From the NCBI RefSeq assembly GCF_905115235.1, contig NC_051849.1, positions 165,778,091 to 165,842,090 of the forward strand: 64,000 nucleotides of DNA, read 5' to 3'. This document shows, one piece after another, positions 20,450 through 30,734 of the stretch. The notes under the pieces are model-generated. The model had not been told where the DNA came from and ran no database searches. It saw nothing but the letters and a program-made list of their open reading frames with translations. Made by a program: the position numbers and the translations under genes. Origin of the DNA: Hermetia illucens. Taxonomy: Eukaryota > Arthropoda > Insecta > Diptera > Stratiomyidae. Position 1 is the stretch's first letter. Every line of letters begins with the position of its first letter.

Positions 20450-21660
20450 TATTAATTGCTGTTAATATGTTATAAATAATTTTATTTAATGTGCTTACAG
20501 TGCATTATTTTCTTGATATAACAAATACTTTAAAACTTGACTTCAAACATGCAGTTTCAAGGTGAAATAATGTACTCATCCTCTGTATAGCATGGATCTG
20601 CGGCTGTTGGATCTGAAGAATCGATTTTGTTTTGCATCAATTGTATCCAGATGTTGCGAAGAATATTTGGCAAAATTATTTTTGATATTCGGAGTCGTTC
20701 GGGAATTACATCAATTAGATCAAGTTTATGTCGATCGGCGTAGTGAAGCAAGAATCTACCGGTCCGAACGACGTTTGAGTAACTTCGACAAAAGACGACA
20801 ATTGAAGCCAACGCTTTACATCCGTTTTGTGAAGAAATCGAAAATGTACGGACTAAGGATAACAGATTTTATGGTTAATAATAACACTCTAATTTTGAAA
20901 TGCGGTTTTCTCGAAAATATATGTTGAAAATCGGGTGCCACCTTAACCCGAAACGTATCCAACGAAATTGTTTCAAATTTTCACGACTTATTCAGAACAT
21001 ATTTCCATGGCTCGCAAACTAGGATAATTGCGATTCGTCGGGCCTTACTTCCTTTCCAAGCACATCAAGGCACTAAAAATTTACTGTTTAATATTTTTTA
21101 AGAATCCTAGTTTGTAACCCGTGGTATAGTCCGTTTAAGATGAACAGTTGGCCCTCTAGAGTGACATTGTTTTTTTGAGATGGGTGCTGCTCGATCATAT
21201 CGGTCTGAAAAAATTGCTGCCTATGCTCAAGATTTTAATAAATATATGTTGAAAAATTCGCTTTGGTATCTTTATCCAGTTCTTTATAATAAATTTCCAA
21301 AATAAGCGAAAAACTGACTTCACGTGGGATGATCCCTTTAAGCCTTCGACAAATTTCTGCTAAACTAACATTCGATCTCTGATTCGAGTTCCATTAACTT
21401 TCTTCACTAGAATGATTTACATCCGTAATTTCGGTATTAAGGGCGATTTTAAACGACCTTCGTGAGTTGGCATTGTCTAATCTTTCTTGTGGTGTGATTG
21501 TGGGTACCAGAAAAATTGCTCATATTTGGAGGAATCATGGGAAAAATTTTGAGGCTTATATCTCCGTTAATATTGAGAATTTCGCGAAAAGGAGTAATTC
21601 GTGATCACTACTATTGGGGTTGTGGTTAATGATTACAGTGTACATACAGAATGTTGCGGT
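20450..21660. other. Spacer with an uncertain open frame
   Basis: Open frames exist on both strands: 20592-20927 (+, 111 codons) and 20557-20900 (-, open without a clear ATG, ending DPCYTEDEYIISP). Neither has a motif I know. In the duplicate at 49900-50300 an insertion/deletion near 50080 breaks both, so there is no sign of selection on either. The rest is spacer shared with block B. Confidence 0.35.
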
Positions 21661-21679
21661 TATAGGCCTAAACCGCCAG

Positions 21680-21995
21680 ACATTTTAAGTTGTTTTTTAC
21701 TTCTAGGTATATCCTCTCACTAAACCTGCTTTACGCTAGTGCGGGACATTGTCCCAGACTATGTATGGCGATTTCATGACTTTCCTCACAGAGTCTGCAA
21801 ATAGTGTCCGCACATATCCTTAGTTTGGCCAAGTGGGAATTTAGCTTTCTGGTGAGGTTTAAACTATTCTGCGAGCGTTCTGGTTCATATCACTTTCAAT
21901 CTCTCAACCGCTCCTTTTCATTCCTTAGTAAAATGGCCATGGGCTCCTTCCTGTTTTTTTCAAAAGGACCGGTTGCAGTCTATATCCAGCGTAGT
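21680..21995 (-). mobile_element. I/LOA-type LINE C-terminal zinc-knuckle relic
   Basis: - strand translation gives CRLCEESHEIAIHSLGQC followed by PAL, a CX2CX9HX4C pattern at the C-terminus of RNase H-bearing LINEs. The same block is seen intact as CRFCEEENETSIHVLGQC in the element at 31295-32505. Copies occupy the same place in blocks B (50960) and C (57160). Confidence 0.75.
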
Positions 21996-22329
21996 ATTTA
22001 GTGTTTCACCCCTATTTGGACCTGCTGTGCAGTATATGTACCACCAAATGATTATGCCTTATAGATTGAAGACATATCTTACTGACGTGCGTCTTTGTAA
22101 GTACTAGTTATTGGTCTAATATACTTTGCAAGAATTTTACACCAATTACCTGTTTAACGTCTATATCATGAAGTCTTATGACTCTCAACTGACAAAGCTT
22201 GCGTTTCCTAATGAATGGAATTACGATGCGCGACACAGATCTGTTACGTCAGTTATTTAAAATTTTCAATCTCAATTAGAATCTATCGCGTAGGATTCTT
22301 ATCCCAACCCATTAAGGGGACTTTCCACA

Positions 22330-24500
22330 GTCAGGACAGGAGTCCTTCTCCTAGAGCCTCCACTAGATTCCTCCTTACTTTCACAAATCTCGGACAATGG
22401 AAGAATACATGCTTTGGGTCGTCTGGGATTCCATCGCAATTTGCACGGTGGAGTGAGGCCTCCAACTTAAACCTCTGCAGGTATTGGCGATATCCTCCAT
22501 GCCCCGTGAGAAATTGGGTGAGATTATAATTAATCTCACCATGTCCTCTCTCTATCCACTCCATGATGGCAGAAATGATCCTGTGAATCCACCGACCGTC
22601 CACTGCGTTTCCACCGCTCTTTCCATCTCTCCCTCTATGGATCTCTCCCTCTCGGCGCTCTTCGTTTGCGGTAAGGGCATCATTCCAGAGATGATGATGC
22701 AGCATTCGTCATCTGAGACAGTCCTGAAGGCAGAGCGTACCATCAGGGCTGTTCTCCTGTAGACTGTAGTGGATGATTTATCGCAAACATACTGTACGTG
22801 TTGCTTACAGCTGAACTTTCTGTCTATCACCACCCTCAGGTATTTGATGGTCGTCTTGGAAGTGATGATATGATTCCCCATTCTAGTACAGGCGTAATTT
22901 CTCTTCCGGCGCTTAGTAATGAGGACGGCTTCTGCTTTTTTCCCCGCGGGTGTTAGTCCCCCTCCCTTGCCAACTTTTCACAGCACTGATTGCCTAACTC
23001 AACAACTTCGAGATGCTTAGAAGCGAAAAATTACATTGTACATGATGTTCCACAGAAGTAGGCTCAGCACGGAGCACTGTGGAATACCCGCGGAAACAAC
23101 GTACCCCTGGGGTACGTCATCGGTGTCATACCAGAGCCTCCTCGCAGCTAAATAACTACCAATGATAGCATCGAGATATGCAGGAATAGCAACCTTCCGG
23201 ATTTTCGTATTAGATTCCAATTGGCCGAATTAAATACATTTTTCACGTCCAGCGTTACTACCACGTAATATTTGCTCGGACTACCCTTTCCGTCAATTGC
23301 ATTTTCGGATAAAGCAGTAAGTAACTGGATGGCGTCAATGATTGATTTATTTTTACGGAGCCCATACTGCCTATCTGAAAGGCCACCTTGGCTTTCAAAA
23401 ACAGGGAGTAGTCAATTATACATTACCCTCTCTAACATTTTCACCACAGTGTCCAAAAGACATCTGGGTCTGTATGAGGATGCTTCACCAGGAGGTTTAC
23501 CAGACCTAAGCAGAAGCACCAACTTCTGCCGCTTCTCTGTCACTGGAAATGGCCCCTCAAACATGCGCGCTTCGAACAGCTCGGCGAACATGTCCGGTCT
23601 GGATTTCACGGGAAGCTTAAGGGCCTTATTCAGTACTCCGGTCGGGCCTGGCGCTTTATTGTTTCCTCCTCTTGCTGGGGGAATAACGTCTGGATTATTT
23701 TCAATACGGTAGGACACGTTATCTGCGGAGATGAACGGCCTCTGAACCATCCCATAACGTTTCTATAAGCACTACGGTACGGGTATACGTCCGTTCTTGA
23801 GCAGAGTTCCCTAAAGTATTTCCTCTTGCTTCTCTGCATGGTGAGCTTGAGGGTTTTACGGGCTACCTTATGGGCACACTCTATTTGCCCCTAATCGACT
23901 CAGCCAACTACCCCCTACTCCGCTCATTAGGCTCAGCGGCAGGCTAATCCAAGACTGGCCAGTTCCCCATTCCACAAGTAGTTTGGCCTTCGACTGGGGA
24001 AAGAGCACCTCCTAGGCATAGACGGGTCATATGCTTTGGTGATGCATTGGGCCACATGGACGGCGCTTGCTTTATCAGGTTGGTATAATCACACTTCTAT
24101 GAAGGTCTATTCATTCGAAGATTTTGCAGACAAGCCTGACATTTTTTCGATTGGAAAATGCATGTTCGTTAGCCAAAACGATGTCCATCTACGCAAAAGG
24201 TTCTAATAAGTTGCGCCCCCTAGCACTTGATTCTCTTCTACCCTAATCTAAGGCTTCGTTCCCTTGCGTCGCAGCTGTATACATATACACTACCTATTTT
24301 CGCCAACATAAAGCCACTGGCTGCCTGCCTTGCAGTGCATTGTATGGCTTGTCGACCACAAGCCCATATCGCCGCTCCATCAGTCGAATCTGTCCCACAT
24401 ATCTACCGTGACGTTTTCTATACGGTTCACTTATGATGGCGATTTCCATCTCAGATTCGAAAGTGGTTTGCTAAAATAAATCCTGCGCGACCCAGCAATT
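22330..24500 (-). mobile_element. R1-like LINE relic, nearly full coding length
   Basis: 5' to 3' on the - strand: endonuclease (DGAAIWACGRQAIQC near 24370), linker with KVARKTLKLTMQRSKRKYFRELC near 23840, RT start (NNKAPGPTGVLNKALKLPV near 23655), a SYRPRCLLDTVVKMLER block (23460), GIPQCSVLSLLLWNIMYN (23050), KYLRVVIDRKFSCKQH (22840), and the C-terminal HVFFHCPRFVKVRRNLVEAL (22390) with its Cys/His knuckle. Motif A and the YADD region have decayed. Multiple stops and frame changes mark it as a fossil. Block C has the same element at 58195-60574; block B lost it. Confidence 0.85.
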
Positions 24501-24546
24501 ATTGACTATTTGAATAAACCTCATAGCTCATGTTAGTTTGGTCTTG

Positions 24547-24935
24547 TTACCGGTGTTCTTGGTAATGTGGTACCTCGCTTGAACACTTCCTTCTTGTAGC
24601 ATTATAAGCGATGGTGGCCAATTTGTCCACCACCGAGGCGCCGCAGTCGAGGAATATCGACGACTCCTTGCTCACTTTCAGAAACCGCCGGTACCGGGGC
24701 TCGAAGCCCCTACGTAAGTTTCCTCCTTCTCTCGTTTTCCATGGTGGTTTTTGTTCTGGGTATCCTTCCCATAGCCATTGTGGTCTACGTACCAGAGATG
24801 AGCAAACAGTAGCCCATACACTGTCAGAGAGAAAGTGCATGAACACATATTTATCCATCAATAGGTATGCCCCTATCCGCCAACTGGGGTGGCGCCTGAT
24901 GGGAGATTGGCCACTCCTCAAAGATTTGTTCGGTC
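24547..24935 (-). mobile_element. 5' region (ORF1-like) of the R1-like LINE
   Basis: A - strand frame (24547-24921) lies directly upstream of the endonuclease and contains a Lys/Arg-rich stretch (KTREGGNLRRGFEPRYRRF). The same DNA recurs at 52080-52290 although the rest of the LINE is missing there. It is probably ORF1 or 5' UTR; no CCHC motif is visible. Confidence 0.4.
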
Positions 24936-24936
24936 A

Positions 24937-26160
24937 CACGCATTTTTCTCGGAGACGGTTATAGCGATTCACACCTAATTTGGTGGAAAGGTGGGAACTA
25001 TGAACGCTCACGCATATGGTGAGTTGCATTTATGGGGGCCCCAATACATGGAAAACGGTGGTGTATATTTTTTTCATCAAATATAGTCTGGATTAGTACT
25101 TTCCGAATCCGGTCTTTATTTCGACATTCGTTGGAAAACTGGGGAGTATGGCGGGTTGAAAGTAATCATCTCTTTAAAGCACCCTTTCTTGGAAAGTACC
25201 CAATCGAAAAATCTGAAAAAGGTCAAGAGGCTGCCGCTATAGGGTGCCTAGACTTCGAAATACCCATCAAAACCGATGTCTGCCCAAATAAAGTTAATAA
25301 TAGCATATTACTATAATTTTTAGAATTCAGCTGCAAATTTTGCAGTAGTGTAGACTATAACATAGAGTGTGATCTTGCCAACTATTATTAATAAAGTTAT
25401 AATAGGTCAAAGTTCACGCTTCTTTGCAAATTCAATATTGAATGTGGATATTATCACATAACATATGCTTATATTGCGTGTTACCTATTAATGGGGCAAA
25501 TGCACCCTGTCTTTATATACAAAAAACCTTTGATACCTGAAGCGCCCAGCTCCCAGTTTCCCAACATGTCGCTTGACTTTTTTTTCGTTTCATTACACAG
25601 CCTCCTCTTTAGAAAACTTTTCAAAATTTTAATAATTTTTCTACCAAAATGAACGGAACGCTTGTCATCAAGGCTTAAACTAGGACTTCCGGTATAAAAC
25701 AATTCGGGAAACGTTTTGGGCTTTGTGTTTCCATTCCATTTTCCACTATTTTTTAAAAAGCCATTCTCACAAATAATTTGATATGGAAAGCATTGTATGT
25801 CAACCAAATGTCAAGAAATTAACCTGGAACAGATACAAACAAGTCAGGAACCCGGAAGTTGGGCGCTTCAGGAATGACACGTTTTGTGTATTTCTTTTAT
25901 AAAGACGTTTGAGTGTCACGTATGTCAAAACTAAAACCAGCTTCGGAAAGTACTAACAGCGGCCTTACATTCGACAGAAAGATACGTAACTCATTGTATG
26001 CGTGAGCGATTACAGTTCCCATATTTCCAGGAAATTAGCAAATTTGGTGTGAATTGCTACAACCGTCTCCGAGGAAAATGCGTGTGACAGACAGACAGAC
26101 AGTGAACCGATTTTAATAAGTGTTTGTTTTATACAAAACCTTAAAAAGGGTAACTTCAGC
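24937..26160. repeat. Pair of FB repeat copies in opposed orientation
   Basis: 24937-25560 runs from the outer 'cacgcatttttctcggagacgg' block through 'aaccgaaaaatctga' and 'aataaagttaataatag' to the terminal 'cctgaagcgcccagctcccag'. After about 280 bp of shared filler, 25843-26150 gives the reverse complement of the same termini, ending in CAGACAGACAGA and 'caaaacctt'. The whole is a large interrupted palindrome. The same arrangement is found in blocks B (52297-53460) and C (60600-61760). Confidence 0.7.
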
Positions 26161-26549
26161 GTTAATTACAACTTTGAATATAACAACAAAAATCGGTTTG
26201 CTATCTGTCTGTCTGGCTGTGTTTTTTAAGGAGTTGGAAAGCTTTAAAATGCTTTGACTTGGGCACACCAAATTTCAGGATTCTTATCCCCTAAAATGAC
26301 CCTCGACTCTTTCGATACGTTCGACCGGTGATACATAGCAGTTTCGGAGGATTATCCTGCCTGGTAAATCTGTTGATACAGATATAGTGCATTACGCGTC
26401 AGAATGTTGGTTTTGATGTTGTTTTTCAAGACCTTCTTCACTGTTTCCTTTGCAAATGATGCTAGATAAATTGGTTAGAAGAAGTTGTGCTAGGAAGGAT
26501 CCTTTCCATCTGCTTTTAGAATGAAGACCCTTTTTCCTTATCTCCATTT

Positions 26550-27055
26550 TCCTAGTGGGGATTTCAAAGCAATGCCACTACTTCCCAACCTTAGCAGTGC
26601 TAGGAAGATACAAGTCCATTGTGGTTCATTTCAGTGGTTTCAATGTACGGAAGCCTGCTGAGGCAGGATGTCCTAAAGGTTACCAACAGGGACAAATTTC
26701 TCTCCTTACGCTCTTTACGTAAGCATTACCGGATAATTTTACACGATTATTTGCCAATAATCATTTGGGTGTTCGGGTAGCTGAGTGGTCAGAGGACAAG
26801 GCTATCGTACGGAAGGTCGCGGTTCAAATCTCACTGGTGGCAGTGGGAATTGTATCGTGATTTGAAGTCGGATACCAGTCGACTCAGCTGTGAATGAGTA
26901 CCTGAATGAAATCAAAGTAATAATCTCGGGCGAGCGCAATGCTGACCTCATTGCCTCCTACAGTATACTGTAGTGTACCGTTACGGTCTTGGATGAAGTG
27001 CTCTAACACTGGTGGCATCATTTCAAGGAAAAATATTAGAAATCCAATAGGTAGT
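26550..27055 (+). mobile_element. I/LOA-type LINE RT relic with SINE insertion
   Basis: Frame-shifted translation around 26640-26720 (KPAEAGCPKGYQQGQI-like) aligns with the GxxQGGVLSPLLW region of the I/LOA relic at 45150-45215. Block C preserves further text (NGTLQVIHWW, VNYLGIHLDP near 62470-62630) matching 45340-45530. The SINE at 26767-27010 sits inside. Confidence 0.6.
26767..27010 (+). repeat. SINE, 3' end fused to flank
   Basis: Full head with TAGCTGAGTGG box A and GGTTCAAATC box B, then the body to 'gtgctctaacact', where it joins 'ggtggcatcatttc'. In block B the same SINE continues to its ATT tail, and 'attcactggtggcatc' follows later. The A copy therefore lost SINE tail plus flank by a deletion between two ACT triplets. 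Confidence 0.85.
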
Positions 27056-27229
27056 AACAACAGTTAATGTGCATTAAAGCCACTCTTAATCGGCGGTGTA
27101 TCTGATTTATTTATTCGGATATTGGAAAATGGCTTTTGGAGATAGTGAGATTGACTTATGGGGGAAAAGGAAGCATGGGTTTGACACAAAGTGCGGAGCG
27201 ATGGCCGATCAAGCTTTGCCATCTTGGAA

Positions 27230-27335
27230 ACCCACATTCATCATCATAATCGCTGACACAATAACCGGTATCCGGTCTTTGCCTGCCTTCAGGCATCCTG
27301 GTTTGCGCCGAGGTCCACCAAGCCCATATTACTTT
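27230..27335 (-). mobile_element. RTE-2 3'-end fragment
   Basis: 'aaccggtatccggtc', 'aggcatcctggttt' and 'gaggtccacca' match the 3' terminus of RTE-2 at 33505-33590 in the same - orientation, diverged and with an internal deletion. Also present at 54510-54605 and, shortened, near 62880 in the sister blocks. Confidence 0.7.
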
Positions 27336-27439
27336 AAAGTCTAAACCGTAAGTACCAGCAAAGGTTCGAACAATAGGAAGGAAGAATTGGCCATATTTCA
27401 GTAGTAGAAACAATGCTCATAGACATCGAAATTTCGACA

Positions 27440-27885
27440 TTGAAAAATCGCTGGATAGGTGGTTGCGGGGATGGATGGCAAAAGTTAGTGCATTTCTGGA
27501 TCCAGAGAAAGTGTTTGACCGTGTGCCACAGGAACTCATCTGGTAGATTCTACGGGAACGCTTAGTTTGGTTCAATTGCTCTACCATGATCCGAAAAGTT
27601 AACTCTGAAGTATGGCGGGTGCATCAAAACCACTTCGTGTCTCTGTGACACTGTGACACTGGACATCCAACATCCAGCGCCCTATACGCTGCTTTATGCA
27701 GAGGTTGTTTTCCTAGCGTCTAAGATCGGCCGAAGCCACGGTGGCTTGATACGCTGGATGGGGATTTGGAAGCCTCCCAATTGTGCCTAGATCACGGTTT
27801 TGATTAAACCAAATGGTGCAACTGATTACGACCAGCCGACCCCGCTTTTAAACGGGACACCGGTTGAAGAAAAAGAAGAAGGACT
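27440..27885 (+). mobile_element. Internally deleted RTE-1 remnant
   Basis: Contains AFLD.EKVFDRVPQELIW (motif A region), then 'tgatccgaaaagtt', 'ctgtgacactggacatccaacatcc', a shortened LLYA segment and PRWLDTLDGDLEAS, ending with GAAGAAAAAGAAGAA. All match RTE-1 (1301-2400) on the opposite strand, but most of the palm and thumb are deleted. It ends 183 bp beyond the stop codon of forkhead gene 2. The same remnant ends 172 and 168 bp beyond genes 5 and 6. Confidence 0.8.
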
Positions 27886-28067
27886 AAAATGAAGGGTTTT
27901 ATAATTTTCTTGAAATATACATTTTTGATGCTATAATATTACAAAACAATTTAGATTTATAATCTTTCTGAGTTCTTTGCTTACTTTTAAATAGTTCTAC
28001 CTTATATCTATCCTTAACTATTTTTTTTTTCATAAATATTCTAGATTTGACATTTCATCAACACTTG

Positions 28068-28589
28068 CTACATTTGCTGCATATTAACATACATTTGTTG
28101 CGCTTGTGGGATGGGTCCCGGCATTTGATAGCACATGCACCCGGGTATACTACAATTTACATATTGGTGCGCCATACCTTGTATTGCAGGTCCGGGAACT
28201 AAATGGCAGGGTATCGGAAGAACTGGAGGTTGGCGCAATCTCCCTGTATCATCTCCAACGAACAATTGTCCATATTGTGGTGCTAAGGTCCAATAGCCTC
28301 CCCGTCCAGGATCGTCGTATTCACGAGGCATTCTGATAAAATGTTCACTCATACTCAAATTGTTACGAATAGCATTTTGCCAATCTGTTTTGCATGTCCT
28401 GTAATACTCGTAGTTGTTTGTTATATATTCATATATTTCGGCGAGTGTTAACCGCCCATTGGGGCTCGCTTTTATCGCCATCATAATTAATGCGCCATAC
28501 GTATATTTGGGCCGATCCACGCTATGGTCGTCGTTTGTAACTTCCTCGCCAAGAATAGAGCTTATAGAAAAATTCGATTGAAAAGCCAT
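28068..28589 (-). CDS. Forkhead transcription factor (gene 2)
   Basis: 173 residues, single exon. FSISSIL at residues 7-13 is an eh1 Groucho-binding motif. The forkhead domain is about 26-120: KYTYGALIMMAIKAS (helix 1), [10 protein letters not shown] (helix 2), [15 protein letters not shown] (recognition helix, 70-84), YDDPGRGGYWTL (wing 1) and GDDTGRLRQPP (wing 2, without the usual basic cluster). Residue 76 is Asn where nearly all forkheads have a base-contacting His; Asn72 and Arg75 are kept. The tail has [16 protein letters not shown] and ends NMQQM. It differs from gene 5 at 7 of 173 residues. Being intact amid heavily decayed neighbours suggests it is functional. A nuclear repressor with altered DNA preference is inferred. 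Confidence 0.92.
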   Translation of the reverse strand: MAFQSNFSISSILGEEVTNDDHSVDRPKYTYGALIMMAIKASPNGRLTLAEIYEYITNNYEYYRTCKTDWQNAIRNNLSMSEHFIRMPREYDDPGRGGYWTLAPQYGQLFVGDDTGRLRQPPVLPIPCHLVPGPAIQGMAHQYVNCSIPGCMCYQMPGPIPQAQQMYVNMQQM

Positions 28590-28741
28590 TTTGGTATCTT
28601 CTGGTTCAAGTTAAAACCTTCAAATTGAAACAAAAGACTCGACTATCAAGAAGAGGTAAACTTTGCTTTATTGCGAAAGTTTAAAGTATAAATATAAAGT
28701 AAATTGATTTCTTCTGATTGAAGTGATGCTGGATGACTTAG

Positions 28742-28780
28742 ATTGAATGAGTTTTGATTTTGAAAATGGTTCTTTATATA
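28742..28780 (-). promoter_or_regulatory. Core promoter of forkhead gene 2
   Basis: In gene orientation TATATAAAG starts at 28780 and TCAAT has its A at 28744, 36 nt away. The predicted 5' UTR is 155 nt. The layout is matched in genes 1, 3 and 5. Confidence 0.75.
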
Positions 28781-29068
28781 CCAAAAAATCACCTCCGTTC
28801 TTCCTTCCGTTGTAATGTCCTTCTCTGTCTAACTTTCTTAATAATTGCACTAATTACCGTCATACTTGGTGTGCACGCATTTGCATATTTGCAACTCAAA
28901 ACGAAATAACCAAATTCAGTTATATTCTTGGAATATCTAGAAGGGCCTAATCCTTTTCATTGCCTTTGCGGACATCCTCACATAAAATCGTAAAATTGCT
29001 CTGACGTCAACAACTAATAATTATGCAGTCAACAACAGCAATGCGTCCTCCTATTTCATTTTTCTGAC

Positions 29069-29136
29069 CTAATTACCTCTGATTAAGGACCATTCTTCAC
29101 TTTCCCAGACAAGACTCCGGAAAAACCATTCATTCC
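29069..29136 (-). promoter_or_regulatory. Composite upstream element of forkhead gene 2
   Basis: The box read on the + strand as ACTCCGGAAAAACCATTC (29113-29130) and CTAATTAC at 29069-29076 form the same pair seen upstream of genes 1 and 3, about 362 nt from the initiator. Only one module is present here, against two for genes 3 and 5 and the pseudogenes. CAGGTAA follows at 29187. Confidence 0.65.
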
Positions 29137-29139
29137 AAG

Positions 29140-30220
29140 TTAACATTTTAGGGTGAAAATTAATTTGAAATCAAAGGTAGGGAACACAGGTAAATTATTG
29201 TGAAAGGATATGAACAACATACTACATAATATTTTTAACCGGACTCAAATCTAAATTCATATGACTTGAGTCTATGCTTTACATCAGGAAAGCTAGATAC
29301 GTACTTGCCATGGACGACAAGTTGATATTTAGATACATATTACATACCTATGTGGAATAAAGTAGTATATTGGCCTCTTGAAAGTCAAATAGTATTAGCG
29401 CAATTGAGAAGTTTCCGTTTGATATTGTAGACACCTATTATGGATGTTCTGTGTATCTTGTCTATTGATATCTCACATTTGAAGGGTTTAAAAATACTTA
29501 AAAGCATAAAAGCTGACAAATAAGGACTTTTGTTGTTGTAAATGGTAAGGGGTAAACAGTTGCATGATTTGTATGGGCAAGATGCGTCCTTGCTAAAAAT
29601 TAATTTATCGCTTCATGCAAATCAAGTTTATTACTTTCATGAAATAATTTTTCACGATTTCTTGGATGTCCAACCCTTCACGTCGTATTTTTGAAGGGAG
29701 TTCTATTATTCTCCTATAATTATCAGGAGCAAGTTTATCATATCTCACTGCGTCAATTTGGTTTCATTAAATTACCTAGGTGGATACTTTTTAATAGTTA
29801 TTTTTCCTTCTAGCGCTCCAGTCGACTCGTTTCCCGAATGCGTTGTATTCAATAATCTTTGTTTGCATTACTCAAATATGTTACATTTGGCAATTTTCGG
29901 AAGCCTGAGTTGGGACCAGGTTCCAATGATTGTGGTATAGGCACGGAGTTTCATCTCTCTATGTATGAATTTAGACTTTATGATTCAAAGGATCGGGAAA
30001 TGTGTTTTATTTGCACTCTACTTTATTCCTCGTACTTCATTTGCGTCTTTGAGTAACTTACTCGCCGTTGACGTTGAGATTCTAAAGCCTATTTCAAGCC
30101 TTGGCATTTAAGATGTCCTTCCTTCAACCATCTCGATCTGTCGATCGTCTCCTCCCATTTCCAAATCGGAGCTGCCTTCGTCTACAGACTCTTCCCAGCC
30201 CTTTCGGGGCTCTCATACCG
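29140..30220. other. Spacer, nothing recognised
   Basis: AT-rich DNA beyond the duplicated block. Open frames at 29758-29940 and 29859-30056 have no motif and overlap one another. Confidence 0.45.
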
Positions 30221-30224
30221 CTCT

Positions 30225-30725
30225 TTGTTCTTCTGCCCTCAATTGGAATATCCTTTTAGATATCCAAGTATAGACCAACTTTATTTGAAAGGATATCGTT
30301 ATGTAGGGTATTTCGGAGTCTAGGCACCACATAGTGGCAGCCTCTTGATTTTTTTCAGATTTTTCGGTTGTGTGGTTTCTGAGAATGAACTCCTTAAAGA
30401 AATCATCACTTTCGACCCGTCGCACTTTCCATGTTTCCAATAAATGTCAAAAACCGCCTACGGAAAGTACTAACGGAGACCTTTCATTTGATACTCCATA
30501 TGACCATATTTGGTGTAGAAAAAATGTACACCCCCCTTTTGCATGTATGGAGATCCCTCCCGTAAATTCGACGTAAAAGAATATAACTCACTGTATGCGT
30601 GAGCGTTCACAGTTTCCACCTTAGCACCAAATTTGGTGTCAGTCGCTATAACCGCTTCCGAGAAAAAAGCGTTTGACGTACAGGCAGACAGACAGTAAAC
30701 TGATTTTAATAAGGTTTTGTTTTAC
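30225..30725 (-). repeat. FB repeat fragment
   Basis: Reads the family in reverse: 'tcagatttttcggttg', 'ggaaagtactaacggagacc', 'tgtatgcgtgagcgttcacag', 'caccaaatttggtgtcag', 'cttccgagaaaaaagcg', then CAGACAGACAG and 'aaggttttgtttta'. It spans most of the outer half of the element and lacks the GCTTCAGG terminus. Confidence 0.7.
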
Positions 30726-30734
30726 GTAATCGTT

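Larger units (their letters stand above)
19172..29136. repeat. Segmental duplication block A
   Basis: Collinear with block B (48531-56367) and, from about 19880, with block C (56345-64000). It carries the 5' half of a forkhead pseudogene, its upstream modules, I/LOA LINE tail, R1-like LINE, FB repeats, I/LOA RT with a SINE, RTE-2 and RTE-1 scraps, and forkhead gene 2. A has the whole R1-like LINE that B lost, but lacks a stretch of the I/LOA tail present in B (about 51210-51675). Confidence 0.85.

Noticed and set aside
20592-20927. Confident protein-coding gene in the spacer
   Set aside because: Not maintained in the duplicate block and no recognised motif; kept only as a low-interest observation.
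24937-26160. LTR retrotransposon suggested by repeated ends
   Set aside because: The repeated ends are inverted, not direct, and no gag, protease or integrase text is present.
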